Below are positions 1 to 8,968 of a stretch of 64,000 nt of DNA, piece by piece; within the stretch, counting starts at the first letter, position 1; each line of letters begins with the position of its first letter. Origin of the DNA: Ferruginibacter sp. (lineage in GTDB: Bacteria; Bacteroidota; Bacteroidia; Chitinophagales; Chitinophagaceae); assembly GCA_019638575.1 (NCBI GenBank), contig JAHBTN010000009.1:62001-126000 (forward strand), given 5' to 3'. The translations under genes and the position numbers were made by a program. Under the pieces are notes generated by a model. It made no database searches. It was not told the DNA's origin and was given only the letters and a program-made list of their open reading frames with translations.

Positions 1-6
1 AAAATC

Positions 7-1359
7 ATGAACCAAAGAAACCCCACCATATCAAAAGGAATTGACTGGATTATGGTTTGGTTATATATTATGCTAGTAATCTTTGGCATCATTTGTATTT
101 ATTCGGTTGAATATAAAAGCACCGATCATTTCCTACAAACACTTACGGGTTTCAAAAAAAATTACAGTAAGCAACTTTTCTTTTTTGCAGGATGCAGTGT
201 ATTGGCAATATTTATTTTATTAACCGATAGCAAGTTGTTTACAGCCACTGCCAACATATCGTACCTGGTTGGTATTGTTTTAATACTGGCCACATTTGTG
301 GTAGGCAAAGAAATTAAAGGGTCAAAAAGCTGGATACCGTTGGGTTTTATGAACCTGCAGCCGGTTGAGCTATGCAAAATATTTACCGCTTTGGCATTGT
401 CAAAATACCTGTCGATGCCCGAAACAGATTTCAGGAAACCTAAATCGCAGATGATAGCAGCTTCTATCGCTTTTGCTCCACTGTTATTATCCATACTTCA
501 AGGCGAAACAGGTTTAGCATTAGTGTATTTTTCGTTTTTAATTCCTATGTACCGTGAGGGCTTACCGCCGGGTTATTTAATTGCAGGTGTATCAATGGCC
601 GTATTGCTTGTAGTATCGCTTTTGTTCAGAACAAATACATTACTGATTGCATTTGCCATTTTAGCTGTACTTGTTATTTATTTTAACCGAAGGCAGATAA
701 GGCGTAATAACCGTTTATTGTTCATCATCATTGGTGCATGGGCATTTAGTTCATTATTTGTAGGTATTGTGGTGCCATTCACTTTCAAGCATGTATTTAA
801 AAAATACCAGGCCGACAGAATTTTTAGCATGGTAGGTGTTGATAATCCATTTACTGATAAATCAACGGCCAATTTAAACAGCGATGAAGAAATTAAAGCC
901 AAACAAAGAAAAAACGACCAGCAGAATTATAATGTAAAGCAATCAAAAATTGCAATAGGCTCCGGCGGGTTAACAGGTAAAGGTTTTTTAAAAGGTACAC
1001 AAACCCGTGGCGATTTTGTACCCGAGCAACATACCGATTTCATCTTTACATCGGTTGGCGAAAACTTTGGTTTTATTGGCACCAGTATTTTAATGCTGCT
1101 GTATCTTGGCTTTCTTTTACGCATTGTTAGGATTGCCGAAAGGCAGCGAAGCGTTTTTAGCCGTGTATATGCTTATTCGGTTGCAGGCATCATGTTTTTT
1201 CATGTGGCAGTAAACATTTGTGTAACAATTGGATTAGCGCCGGTTATTGGCATTACCCTGCCCTTGATGAGTTACGGTGGTTCATCGCTGTTAACTTTTA
1301 CCATACTTATCTTTATATTGATAAAGCTTGATGCCGACAGGCAAATGGTGTTAAGATAA
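7..1359 (+). CDS. rodA: RodA, SEDS-family peptidoglycan glycosyltransferase
   Basis: Inner-membrane SEDS polymerase that extends glycan strands during cell elongation, normally with the class B transpeptidase PBP2. The 450-residue protein is almost all hydrophobic helices. It carries the SEDS signature PEQHTDFIF near residues 339-347, whose Asp (about D344) matches the catalytic Asp of RodA, and a C-terminal PLMSYGGSS motif. It is longer than the roughly 370 residues of E. coli RodA, mainly because of a charged Lys/Asp/Gln-rich loop at about residues 265-315 just before the GSGGLTGKG motif. Only six bases precede the ATG, so an upstream mrdA cannot be checked. FtsW is the main alternative, but HTDFIF and the context favour RodA. 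Confidence 0.93.
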   Translation: MNQRNPTISKGIDWIMVWLYIMLVIFGIICIYSVEYKSTDHFLQTLTGFKKNYSKQLFFFAGCSVLAIFILLTDSKLFTATANISYLVGIVLILATFVVGKEIKGSKSWIPLGFMNLQPVELCKIFTALALSKYLSMPETDFRKPKSQMIAASIAFAPLLLSILQGETGLALVYFSFLIPMYREGLPPGYLIAGVSMAVLLVVSLLFRTNTLLIAFAILAVLVIYFNRRQIRRNNRLLFIIIGAWAFSSLFVGIVVPFTFKHVFKKYQADRIFSMVGVDNPFTDKSTANLNSDEEIKAKQRKNDQQNYNVKQSKIAIGSGGLTGKGFLKGTQTRGDFVPEQHTDFIFTSVGENFGFIGTSILMLLYLGFLLRIVRIAERQRSVFSRVYAYSVAGIMFFHVAVNICVTIGLAPVIGITLPLMSYGGSSLLTFTILIFILIKLDADRQMVLR

Positions 1360-1506
1360 TCTTTCGCTTATGTTTTTACTGAAAGATTTGAATAAACAGT
1401 TTTTATAAAAATAATTCCGGGTAGTTTAGGCGCCAACTATATTAAAAAGTAAAAAAGCTATCAATCATAACCGTTTGTAATTAATTTTAAAAATGAACCA
1501 GCAGGT

Positions 1507-2250
1507 ATGAAAATAATTCCGCTTAGCGAAGGAACTTTTACTATTGATGCTACAAAAAAATTTGTACCTTTTAATTTAGAAACTGACGACCTGCAACAAA
1601 GGCCCACAGGTAGTTTATTGGTAGAGATACAACCATTTGCTATCATCACATCAAAAGATATTATTGTAATTGATACCGGCCTTGGTTTTAGTATGCCCGA
1701 TGGTACTTTACAAATACATCAGAATTTATTGAACAACGGCATTGGCCCATTAGAAGTTACCAAAGTACTGATCAGCCACCTGCATAAAGATCATGCAGGC
1801 GGTATCTTTAAAAATGATGAAATACTAAAACAAAAATTTTTAAGTTTCCCTAATGCCACTTATTATGTGCATAGCAATGAAATTAAATATGCAACTGAAA
1901 AAGGCGTTCCCTCGTACCATATTTCAGATTTTGACGGATTGCAAAACTCCGACCAGGTTGTACTGTTGCAGGGCGATGGTAAAATTGACACAACCATTAC
2001 CTACCTGGTAACAGGCGCTCATAGCAAATACCACCAGGTTTTTTGGATAGAGGAAGAGGGGCAAAAAGTATTCTTTGGCGGTGATGTAGCCCCGCAATTG
2101 CAACAAATGAAAAATAAATTTATTGCTAAGTACGATTTAGATGGACGTAAATGTATGGAACTACGACAACAGTGGTGGCAGCAGGGGGCAAAAGAAAAAT
2201 GGACTTTTTTATTTTATCATGACATTAAAACACCGGTGTTTACATTTTGA
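1507..2250 (+). CDS. Metallo-beta-lactamase-fold hydrolase
   Basis: A 247-residue predicted cytoplasmic Zn hydrolase. The metal site is visible as HLHKDH (H91, H93, D95, H96), followed by H172 in TGAHSKYH, D193 in FGGDVAP and H238 in FYHD, which is the complete ligand set of the fold. No signal peptide is seen. The ATG is the first codon after a roughly 150-bp gap from rodA, and the gene stands alone, convergent with the hydrolase to its right. The substrate cannot be told. Lactonase-like or glyoxalase-like relatives share this pattern. Confidence 0.85.
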   Translation: MKIIPLSEGTFTIDATKKFVPFNLETDDLQQRPTGSLLVEIQPFAIITSKDIIVIDTGLGFSMPDGTLQIHQNLLNNGIGPLEVTKVLISHLHKDHAGGIFKNDEILKQKFLSFPNATYYVHSNEIKYATEKGVPSYHISDFDGLQNSDQVVLLQGDGKIDTTITYLVTGAHSKYHQVFWIEEEGQKVFFGGDVAPQLQQMKNKFIAKYDLDGRKCMELRQQWWQQGAKEKWTFLFYHDIKTPVFTF

Positions 2251-2301
2251 TATCACAAGTTATTAATGATTTAAAATACAGATGAACTATTGTTTCATCA
2301 A

Positions 2302-3252
2302 TCAATTATCATTTACAAATTTTATTATTTCGGTTACCAATACATTGTTTAATGGCAATGATGGGTCTTTGTATGTTTTCATGTCTTTATCATCGCAACC
2401 GGCACGGGCATCTTTCAAAGTATGCGTCATACCATCAATAATAAGATATGTTGCCTGCTTATTGGCTTCATATAAAAAGTTGGCATCTGTAGTTTTTACC
2501 TGTACATCACAGGTGCCCTGGAGTATTAATACCGGCACCTGTAGTTTTTTTATTTCAATAGTTGGGTTGTACTTCATCCACGATAACATATAAGGTTGTA
2601 CGCTTGGCCTGAAAACACTTAATAAGTAAAGAGGCACAGTATCTATTTTACCTTTTTCTTTTAATACATTAAAAAGAGAATCTGTTTGTTTTCCTATTAC
2701 CGGGTTGTTTGCCGTAATCTGTTCTGTAAGAATGTTGTTAATGGGTCGGCCGGCACCTGCCATAGAGATAAACCCTTTTACCGGAATACGCTGTGCGGCT
2801 ATCATCCCTACCAATGAACCTTCGCTATGACCGGCAATGTAAAAATCTTTATACCCAAGAGTATCTCTCAAATAATGGAAAATTTCCTGCACATCATCTA
2901 TATAATCTTCAAAAGACAGTTTTGATTCATCCATCTGTTTATAACTGCTTGCGGCAATTCCTCTTTTATCGTACCGGAAACTTGCAATTCCACTTTGTTG
3001 TAAATCTGATGCCAAAATGCGGTAAGTGTTGCATGTAATACCAAGTGGGCTGTTACCATCACGGTCGGTAGGCCCCGAGCCTGCAATGATGATTACGATT
3101 TTTTCTTTTGTAAAGGCCGGGAGTAATGTTCCATGAATTTTTACATCTTTTACTGAAATGGTAAGCTCTGCTGCAGAAGTATCAACAGGCTGAGCATGTA
3201 TGAAATTACATGAGTATAAAAATATTACAACGAATATTATTTTTTTAAGCAT
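2302..3252 (-). CDS. Secreted alpha/beta hydrolase (serine esterase/peptidase-like)
   Basis: A 316-residue alpha/beta hydrolase. The N-terminus (about residues 1-20) looks like a signal peptide ending in HAQ. The catalytic triad is readable: nucleophile S143 in GHSEGS, D249 in GTCDVQV and H277 in GMTHTLKD. An oxyanion-loop motif AGSGPTDRDG sits near residues 57-66. Its ATG overlaps the end of the SdpI-like gene by 8 bp, so it is the last gene of the SdpR-SdpI-hydrolase operon. The substrate is unknown; related proteins are annotated as esterases or acyl-peptidases. Confidence 0.85.
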   Translation of the reverse strand: MLKKIIFVVIFLYSCNFIHAQPVDTSAAELTISVKDVKIHGTLLPAFTKEKIVIIIAGSGPTDRDGNSPLGITCNTYRILASDLQQSGIASFRYDKRGIAASSYKQMDESKLSFEDYIDDVQEIFHYLRDTLGYKDFYIAGHSEGSLVGMIAAQRIPVKGFISMAGAGRPINNILTEQITANNPVIGKQTDSLFNVLKEKGKIDTVPLYLLSVFRPSVQPYMLSWMKYNPTIEIKKLQVPVLILQGTCDVQVKTTDANFLYEANKQATYLIIDGMTHTLKDARAGCDDKDMKTYKDPSLPLNNVLVTEIIKFVNDN

Positions 3253-3910
3253 CAGATTTTTTTTGTTTCTTATAATAACGATATGAAAAAATAACAGGTA
3301 TCAGTGCAATAATAAATACAATGCACATAAATACTATAAATCCAATCTTAAATGGAAGTAGCAATGTAACTATTGTTATAAGCAAACCACCGGCCAACCA
3401 AAGCTTACCAGCCAATTGATGTGTAGCCCGCCAGGTGCTTTCGTTTTCTAAAGTCCAGGGTGTTCTTATTCCAAAAAAATAATTTGGCTTAACACTGTAC
3501 ATTAAATTACCAAGATAAATGAAGAACAACCCGATTATGGGTAGCAATAATTTACTTACTACAACATTGCCTGAAACAGATGCTTTAATAACAAACAACT
3601 GCAAGGCCGAAAAAAAAACAATCAATGCAAAAGAAAGTTTTTTAAAAGTACCTGCAGAATAACGGGCTGTTTTCTTGGGATCAATCCTGGGTAAATATCT
3701 TATTAACAAATAAATACCGGCAGCTACCGCACTCAATGCTACAACTGTCCACACTAATTCCTGTTTGCTGCCATAGCGGTCTGCCTTACCATCAATACCA
3801 AAATGCATAGGCACAGTTTGCGGAATGGTGTTGTAAATTGAAATAAGATACACTACCGGGAGCAGCCAAATAATAATGGTAACAATACCAGATAATTTTT
3901 TTTGTATCAT
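3245..3910 (-). CDS. SdpI/DUF1648-family membrane protein
   Basis: A predicted inner-membrane protein of 221 residues with about six hydrophobic segments. The N-terminal part carries the DUF1648 hallmark VPMHFGIDGKADRYGSK. The C-terminal half resembles SdpI, the immunity and signalling protein that sequesters the autorepressor SdpR in Bacillus. I chose the ATG at 3910 rather than 3940 because it forms an ATGA overlap with the stop codon of the upstream ArsR-type gene (3907-3910), a classic coupled start. Here it probably responds to membrane stress together with the regulator. No SdpC toxin gene is visible, so an immunity role is only an analogy. Confidence 0.8.
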   Translation of the reverse strand: MIQKKLSGIVTIIIWLLPVVYLISIYNTIPQTVPMHFGIDGKADRYGSKQELVWTVVALSAVAAGIYLLIRYLPRIDPKKTARYSAGTFKKLSFALIVFFSALQLFVIKASVSGNVVVSKLLLPIIGLFFIYLGNLMYSVKPNYFFGIRTPWTLENESTWRATHQLAGKLWLAGGLLITIVTLLLPFKIGFIVFMCIVFIIALIPVIFSYRYYKKQKKSDA

Positions 3911-4170
3911 TTTTCCTTTTTTGATAATTGCATAAGCCATTTAAGCATTTCGTCCATTACTGTGGTGTTAATAGAATAAAAAATAAACTGCCCTTCTTTT
4001 TCTGAAACCACCAGCCCGGCCTGTTTCAACAAGTCTAAATGATGCGATATGCTGGGTTTAGAAATATTAAATTGGTCAGCTATTTCTCCGGCCGTCATAT
4101 CCTTTTTTTTCAACAGGTCCAGTATCTCCCTGCGTGTAGGGTCATTTAACGCTTTAAAAAGACTATTCAA
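3907..4170 (-). CDS. ArsR/SdpR-family winged-helix autorepressor
   Basis: A small DNA-binding regulator of 87 residues with the ArsR-family pattern LFKALNDPTRREIL near its N-terminus, a helix-turn-helix around AGEIADQFNISKPSISHHL, and a wing near KEGQFIFYSI. No metal-binding Cys motif is present, which fits SdpR-like rather than metal-sensing ArsR members. I chose the TTG at 4170 because family members start directly at NSLFKAL. The longer reading from a TTG at 4224 would run through a perfect dyad at 4187-4208. It is the first gene of a three-gene operon and probably represses itself. Confidence 0.8.
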   Translation of the reverse strand: MNSLFKALNDPTRREILDLLKKKDMTAGEIADQFNISKPSISHHLDLLKQAGLVVSEKEGQFIFYSINTTVMDEMLKWLMQLSKKEK

Positions 4171-4186
4171 AAAATATTCGTTTAAA

Positions 4187-4208
4187 TATTTAGACAAATA
4201 TCTAAATA
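4187..4208. promoter_or_regulatory. Perfect 8-bp inverted repeat, likely SdpR-type operator
   Basis: TATTTAGA-CAAATA-TCTAAATA is a perfect dyad with a 6-bp spacer. It ends 17 bp upstream of the proposed TTG start of the ArsR/SdpR-type repressor. ArsR-family dimers bind such AT-rich inverted repeats over their own promoters, so autoregulation is the natural reading. Binding is inferred. Confidence 0.6.
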
Positions 4209-4256
4209 AATACTTTATTCTCAAAATATTTTTTCAGTTTCTTGAATACAATAATT

Positions 4257-4290
4257 AAAAAAGCTGTTACCTTTTTGTAACAGCTTTTTT
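4257..4290 (-). terminator. Intrinsic terminator after atpH
   Basis: GCTGTTAC (4263-4270) and GTAACAGC (4277-4284) form a perfect stem with flanking A and T runs, so it can work in both directions. It lies 20 bp beyond the atpH stop codon and separates the ATP synthase genes from the SdpR-type operon. Confidence 0.85.
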
Positions 4291-4310
4291 CTTTCTATAA
4301 AAAAATAAGA

Positions 4311-4877
4311 TTATCGTATCTTATGCAAATAATCATTATTCATAAACTGCTTTTGAATATCTTTCAAGTCTCTTAAGATACTGGCATCAACTAATATGCC
4401 GCCGGTTTCTAATAAAAACCCGCCAATAAGTTCATTGTTCACTTCTGTTTCAACTTCAAAGGTTTGGCCCGGTGCTGCTGCAGCTTTTACATTTGCCATG
4501 ATGGCATTTTGCATTTCTGGTGTAATTGGGTCGGCAGTTGTTATTTTTACTTTATGAATATTACGCAGCTCATTAAACTGGTCGATATAAGTAGTAGCAA
4601 TTTCGGGCAGGTTTGTTTCCCTTGCTTTTATTACCAATAGCTTTATAAATGCACTGGTTAAAGCACAAACCCTGTTATTGGTGATAGACTGCAATATGTT
4701 TTGCTTGGCTGATGGTTTTATAACCGGGCTACGCAATACATTAACAAAATCGGGATTGCTTTTGCAGATTTTAGTAATCCATTTCATATCTGCACATACT
4801 GCATCTACCTGATTTTGCTCTGCAGCCAGGGTAATTAAGCTTTTGGCATATCGGCTTGCTAAACGTGGGTTATTCAT
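4311..4877 (-). CDS. atpH: ATP synthase F1 subunit delta
   Basis: Subunit delta joins the peripheral b stalk to the top of the F1 head. The 188-residue protein has the usual N-terminal helical domain beginning NPRLASRYAKSLITLA and the conserved C-terminal block around ELIGGFLLETGGILVDASILRDLKDI. It follows atpF after 65 bp and is the last gene before a strong terminator. atpA and atpG, which usually follow it, are not present in this window. Length and motifs are normal for the family. Confidence 0.95.
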   Translation of the reverse strand: MNNPRLASRYAKSLITLAAEQNQVDAVCADMKWITKICKSNPDFVNVLRSPVIKPSAKQNILQSITNNRVCALTSAFIKLLVIKARETNLPEIATTYIDQFNELRNIHKVKITTADPITPEMQNAIMANVKAAAAPGQTFEVETEVNNELIGGFLLETGGILVDASILRDLKDIQKQFMNNDYLHKIR

Positions 4878-4942
4878 GATTATTTTTGAGTTACTATTTA
4901 TGAGTTATAATGTGTACCACATTTAACTCATAATTCTTAATT

Positions 4943-5437
4943 TTAATTCAGCTTCACTTCGGCAGCCAGGGTTTTAATATAATTTTCCTGTTCGGCTTTA
5001 TTACTTAATTCTTTACGCAATACTTTTTCACTTACTTCCAAAACTAAACTTCCTACCTGGTTTTTAATTTCGGTAAGTGCAGCCATTTTTTGGTTGTGGA
5101 TAGAAGCATTTGCATCAGCAATAATTTTTGCAGCTGCAGCTTTTGCTTCTTCTTTTGCATCGTTAATCATCTTGTCTTTGGTGTCCTTAGCTTCTTTAAG
5201 CATGGTAGCCCTTTCTTCACGGGCCTTTACAAGGATGGCTTCATTGTCGTTTTTCAACTGAGCCATTTCCAGCTTAATCTTTTCGGCTGTTGCCAAAGAA
5301 TCGGCAATGTTTTTTTCACGCTCTGCCAGCCCGTTGATAATCATTGGCCAGGCATATTTCTTTAACAGGAAAAAAACAACGAGGAACGCAAGCAGCGTCC
5401 AGATGATGAGGCCAAAGGCCGGTGTTAATAATTGCAT
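4943..5437 (-). CDS. atpF: ATP synthase Fo subunit b
   Basis: Subunit b forms the peripheral stalk of F1Fo ATP synthase. The 164-residue protein has one N-terminal membrane helix (about residues 5-27, followed by the conserved KKYAWPMI) and then a long, charged, Ala/Lys/Glu-rich helix that forms the dimeric coiled coil. It lies between atpE and atpH. The gap to atpE is 119 bp, unusually wide for this operon, and contains a strong hairpin (5511-5553). Confidence 0.95.
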   Translation of the reverse strand: MQLLTPAFGLIIWTLLAFLVVFFLLKKYAWPMIINGLAEREKNIADSLATAEKIKLEMAQLKNDNEAILVKAREERATMLKEAKDTKDKMINDAKEEAKAAAAKIIADANASIHNQKMAALTEIKNQVGSLVLEVSEKVLRKELSNKAEQENYIKTLAAEVKLN

Positions 5438-5510
5438 TTTATATTATTTATACAATAAAAAATTCTGAAACTTTTAATACCAATACAACTGTTAAGTTTG
5501 TTGCATTGTA

Positions 5511-5553
5511 AAAATTACTGCATCCTCCGTCCTGTACTTTGGATGCAGTAAAA
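5511..5553 (-). terminator. Intra-operon hairpin between atpE and atpF
   Basis: TTACTGCATCC (5515-5525) and GGATGCAGTAA (5541-5551) form a perfect 11-bp stem with a 15-nt loop. On the coding (minus) strand it is followed by a short T run. It sits directly after the atpE stop codon, where a partial terminator or 3'-end stabiliser would raise c-subunit expression relative to downstream genes. The mechanism is inferred. Confidence 0.6.
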
Positions 5554-5556
5554 GTT

Positions 5557-7010
<1,454 letters not shown>

Positions 7011-7030
7011 AGATTGCCTGTAATTTGGCG

Positions 7031-7038
7031 CAAAGATA
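7031..7038 (-). promoter_or_regulatory. -7 promoter element of atpB
   Basis: The minus strand reads TATCTTTG, a perfect TAnnTTTG match, 20 bp upstream of the atpB ATG. It is the only good match in the 93-bp gap to the ABC transporter gene. It would drive atpBEFH. Confidence 0.55.
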
Positions 7039-7103
7039 AGGGTGAAGGGCTAAATTTAAAAATTGAGGGTAAAGATTTTAAAACTAAACTTTATATAATG
7101 ATT

Positions 7104-8909
7104 TTATGTCAAGTTTTCCTGCTCTTCAAATTGCATTTTATGAAGCTGGTAATAAAACCCGTGTTTTTGTAATAATTCCTGGTGGCTGCCCATTTCTTTT
7201 ATTTCGCCTTTATCCAATACTATTATTTTATCGGCTTTGCGTATGGTAGATAACCGGTGGGCTATTACAATGGATGTTCTATTGGCAATTAATTTTTCAA
7301 TAGCTTGTTGTATTAATGCTTCACTTTCGGTATCTACCGATGAAGTGGCTTCATCTAAAATCAAAATTGCCGGGTTATATAATAAAGCCCTCACAAAAGA
7401 TAATAACTGCCGCTGACCAAGTGAAAGTGTAGCCCCCCGTTCCATCACATTATAATTATAACCGCCGGGCAGTTGCATTATAAATTCATGTATGCCTATC
7501 ATTTTTGAAGCCCTTATCACTTCTTCATCACTAATGCCCGGGTTACGAAGGGTTACATTATCTTTTACTGAGCCATTAAACAGAAATACATCCTGCAGTA
7601 CTACGGCAATCTTAGCTCTTAAATCATCCAGGTTAAAATCTTCAATCTTTATATCATCTACTTTAATGTTGCCTTTATTTATTTGGTATAACCTGTTTAA
7701 CAAACTTATGATGGATGTTTTACCGCTTCCGGTATGGCCCACAATAGCTAAGGTTTGGCCGGCTTCCAATACAAAGTTTATATTTTTTAAAACATACTGC
7801 TCCCCTTCATAAGCAAACCAAACTTTTTCAAATTCAACTTTTCCTTTCAGGTGTTCTTTTTTAATGTTTCCCTCGTTTATTGTGGTATCAGCATTATCCA
7901 GTACTTTAAAAACCCTTTCGCTTGCTATCATACCCATTTGCAGCACATTAAATTTATCTGCAATAACCCTTAATGGCCTGAACAATAAGTTAAGGCAAAG
8001 GATGAAAGCTGTTATTACGCCTGCTACTTGTTCGGCTTGTGCCGCACTTACCACATCTTTTGCAGCCCACCAAACCAGCAGGCCTATAGATAATGCCATC
8101 ACCAGTTCTACAATTGGAAAAAACACCGAATACGCAAAAATGGCTTTTATGTTTGCATTGCGGTGCTCTTTATTTATTCGGTTAAATTTTTCAAATTCTT
8201 TTTTTTCTGCCGCAAATGCCTGCACCACGGCCATGCCCGTAATATGTTCCTGTACAAATGCATTAAGGTTTGCAACGGCATTGCGTACACGTATAAAAGA
8301 TTTGTTTACGCTTTCTTTAAAATAATAAGTTGCCATAATTAAAAAAGGAAACGGAGCCAGGCACACAAGCGTCAGTTTCCAGTCAACATAAAACATATAA
8401 GTAAGCACCGAAAAAATAGCAAGCAAATCGGCAATAATCGGTATCAGCCCGTCGCTGAAAATATCGTTTATCGATTCAATATCATTTATGGTTCTTGTAG
8501 TAAGCGTACCAATGGGAGTTTTATCGTACTGCGATAAATTAAGGTGCAGTATTTTATTGTATGTACTGATACGCATATCCTTTACTACACTTTGGCCAAG
8601 CGATGCAGTTGAATAGGTGAACAGGAAACGAAATCCAGTTTCAAGTAACAGCAGTATTATTTGTATAATGGTAATTTCAATAATAAAACCGCCGGGGCCG
8701 CTTATAATATGCGATGCTGAATTGTTTTTTATGCCATCATTAATAGTAAGCTGTATTAAAAACGGACGAACAGGAGCAATTACAGCCAGCACAACTGCCA
8801 ATAATAATGAGCTGTAAAATTTATTTTTATATGGCGCAGCAAAATGAAACACCCTTCGCAGTAATGAAAAATCAAAAATTTTTCTTTTTGCATTAACAGT
8901 TGCAGTCAT
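7104..8909 (-). CDS. ABC exporter, fused membrane and ATPase domains (MsbA/MdlB type)
   Basis: A 601-residue half-transporter with six predicted membrane helices in the first 330 residues, followed by a nucleotide-binding domain. Walker A is GHTGSGKTS, the signature is LSLGQRQ (a variant of LSGGQ) and Walker B is ILILDEATS, with the downstream H-loop IVIAHRLST. It should work as a homodimer or heterodimer exporting lipids, peptides or drugs. No partner half-transporter is adjacent. A TAnnTTTG element ends only 4 bp before the ATG. Confidence 0.9.
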   Translation of the reverse strand: MTATVNAKRKIFDFSLLRRVFHFAAPYKNKFYSSLLLAVVLAVIAPVRPFLIQLTINDGIKNNSASHIISGPGGFIIEITIIQIILLLLETGFRFLFTYSTASLGQSVVKDMRISTYNKILHLNLSQYDKTPIGTLTTRTINDIESINDIFSDGLIPIIADLLAIFSVLTYMFYVDWKLTLVCLAPFPFLIMATYYFKESVNKSFIRVRNAVANLNAFVQEHITGMAVVQAFAAEKKEFEKFNRINKEHRNANIKAIFAYSVFFPIVELVMALSIGLLVWWAAKDVVSAAQAEQVAGVITAFILCLNLLFRPLRVIADKFNVLQMGMIASERVFKVLDNADTTINEGNIKKEHLKGKVEFEKVWFAYEGEQYVLKNINFVLEAGQTLAIVGHTGSGKTSIISLLNRLYQINKGNIKVDDIKIEDFNLDDLRAKIAVVLQDVFLFNGSVKDNVTLRNPGISDEEVIRASKMIGIHEFIMQLPGGYNYNVMERGATLSLGQRQLLSFVRALLYNPAILILDEATSSVDTESEALIQQAIEKLIANRTSIVIAHRLSTIRKADKIIVLDKGEIKEMGSHQELLQKHGFYYQLHKMQFEEQENLT

Positions 8910-8913
8910 ACGG

Positions 8914-8921
8914 CAAAGGTA
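8914..8921 (-). promoter_or_regulatory. -7 promoter element of the ABC exporter gene
   Basis: The minus strand reads TACCTTTG, a perfect TAnnTTTG, ending 4 bp upstream of the ATG. Transcription would start at or very near the start codon, giving an almost leaderless mRNA. Confidence 0.5.
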
Positions 8922-8968
8922 AGTGGGTTTGCAATTATGATATTACTTCTTCTTTATACACCGGTGCG

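Noticed and set aside
1358-1388. Terminator after rodA
   Set aside because: AATCTTTC/GAAAGATT forms a stem with a long loop that overlaps the stop codon, and no T run follows.
2282-2593. Plus-strand frame of 103 codons opposite the alpha/beta hydrolase
   Set aside because: The minus-strand hydrolase has a complete catalytic triad; this frame is its antisense shadow.
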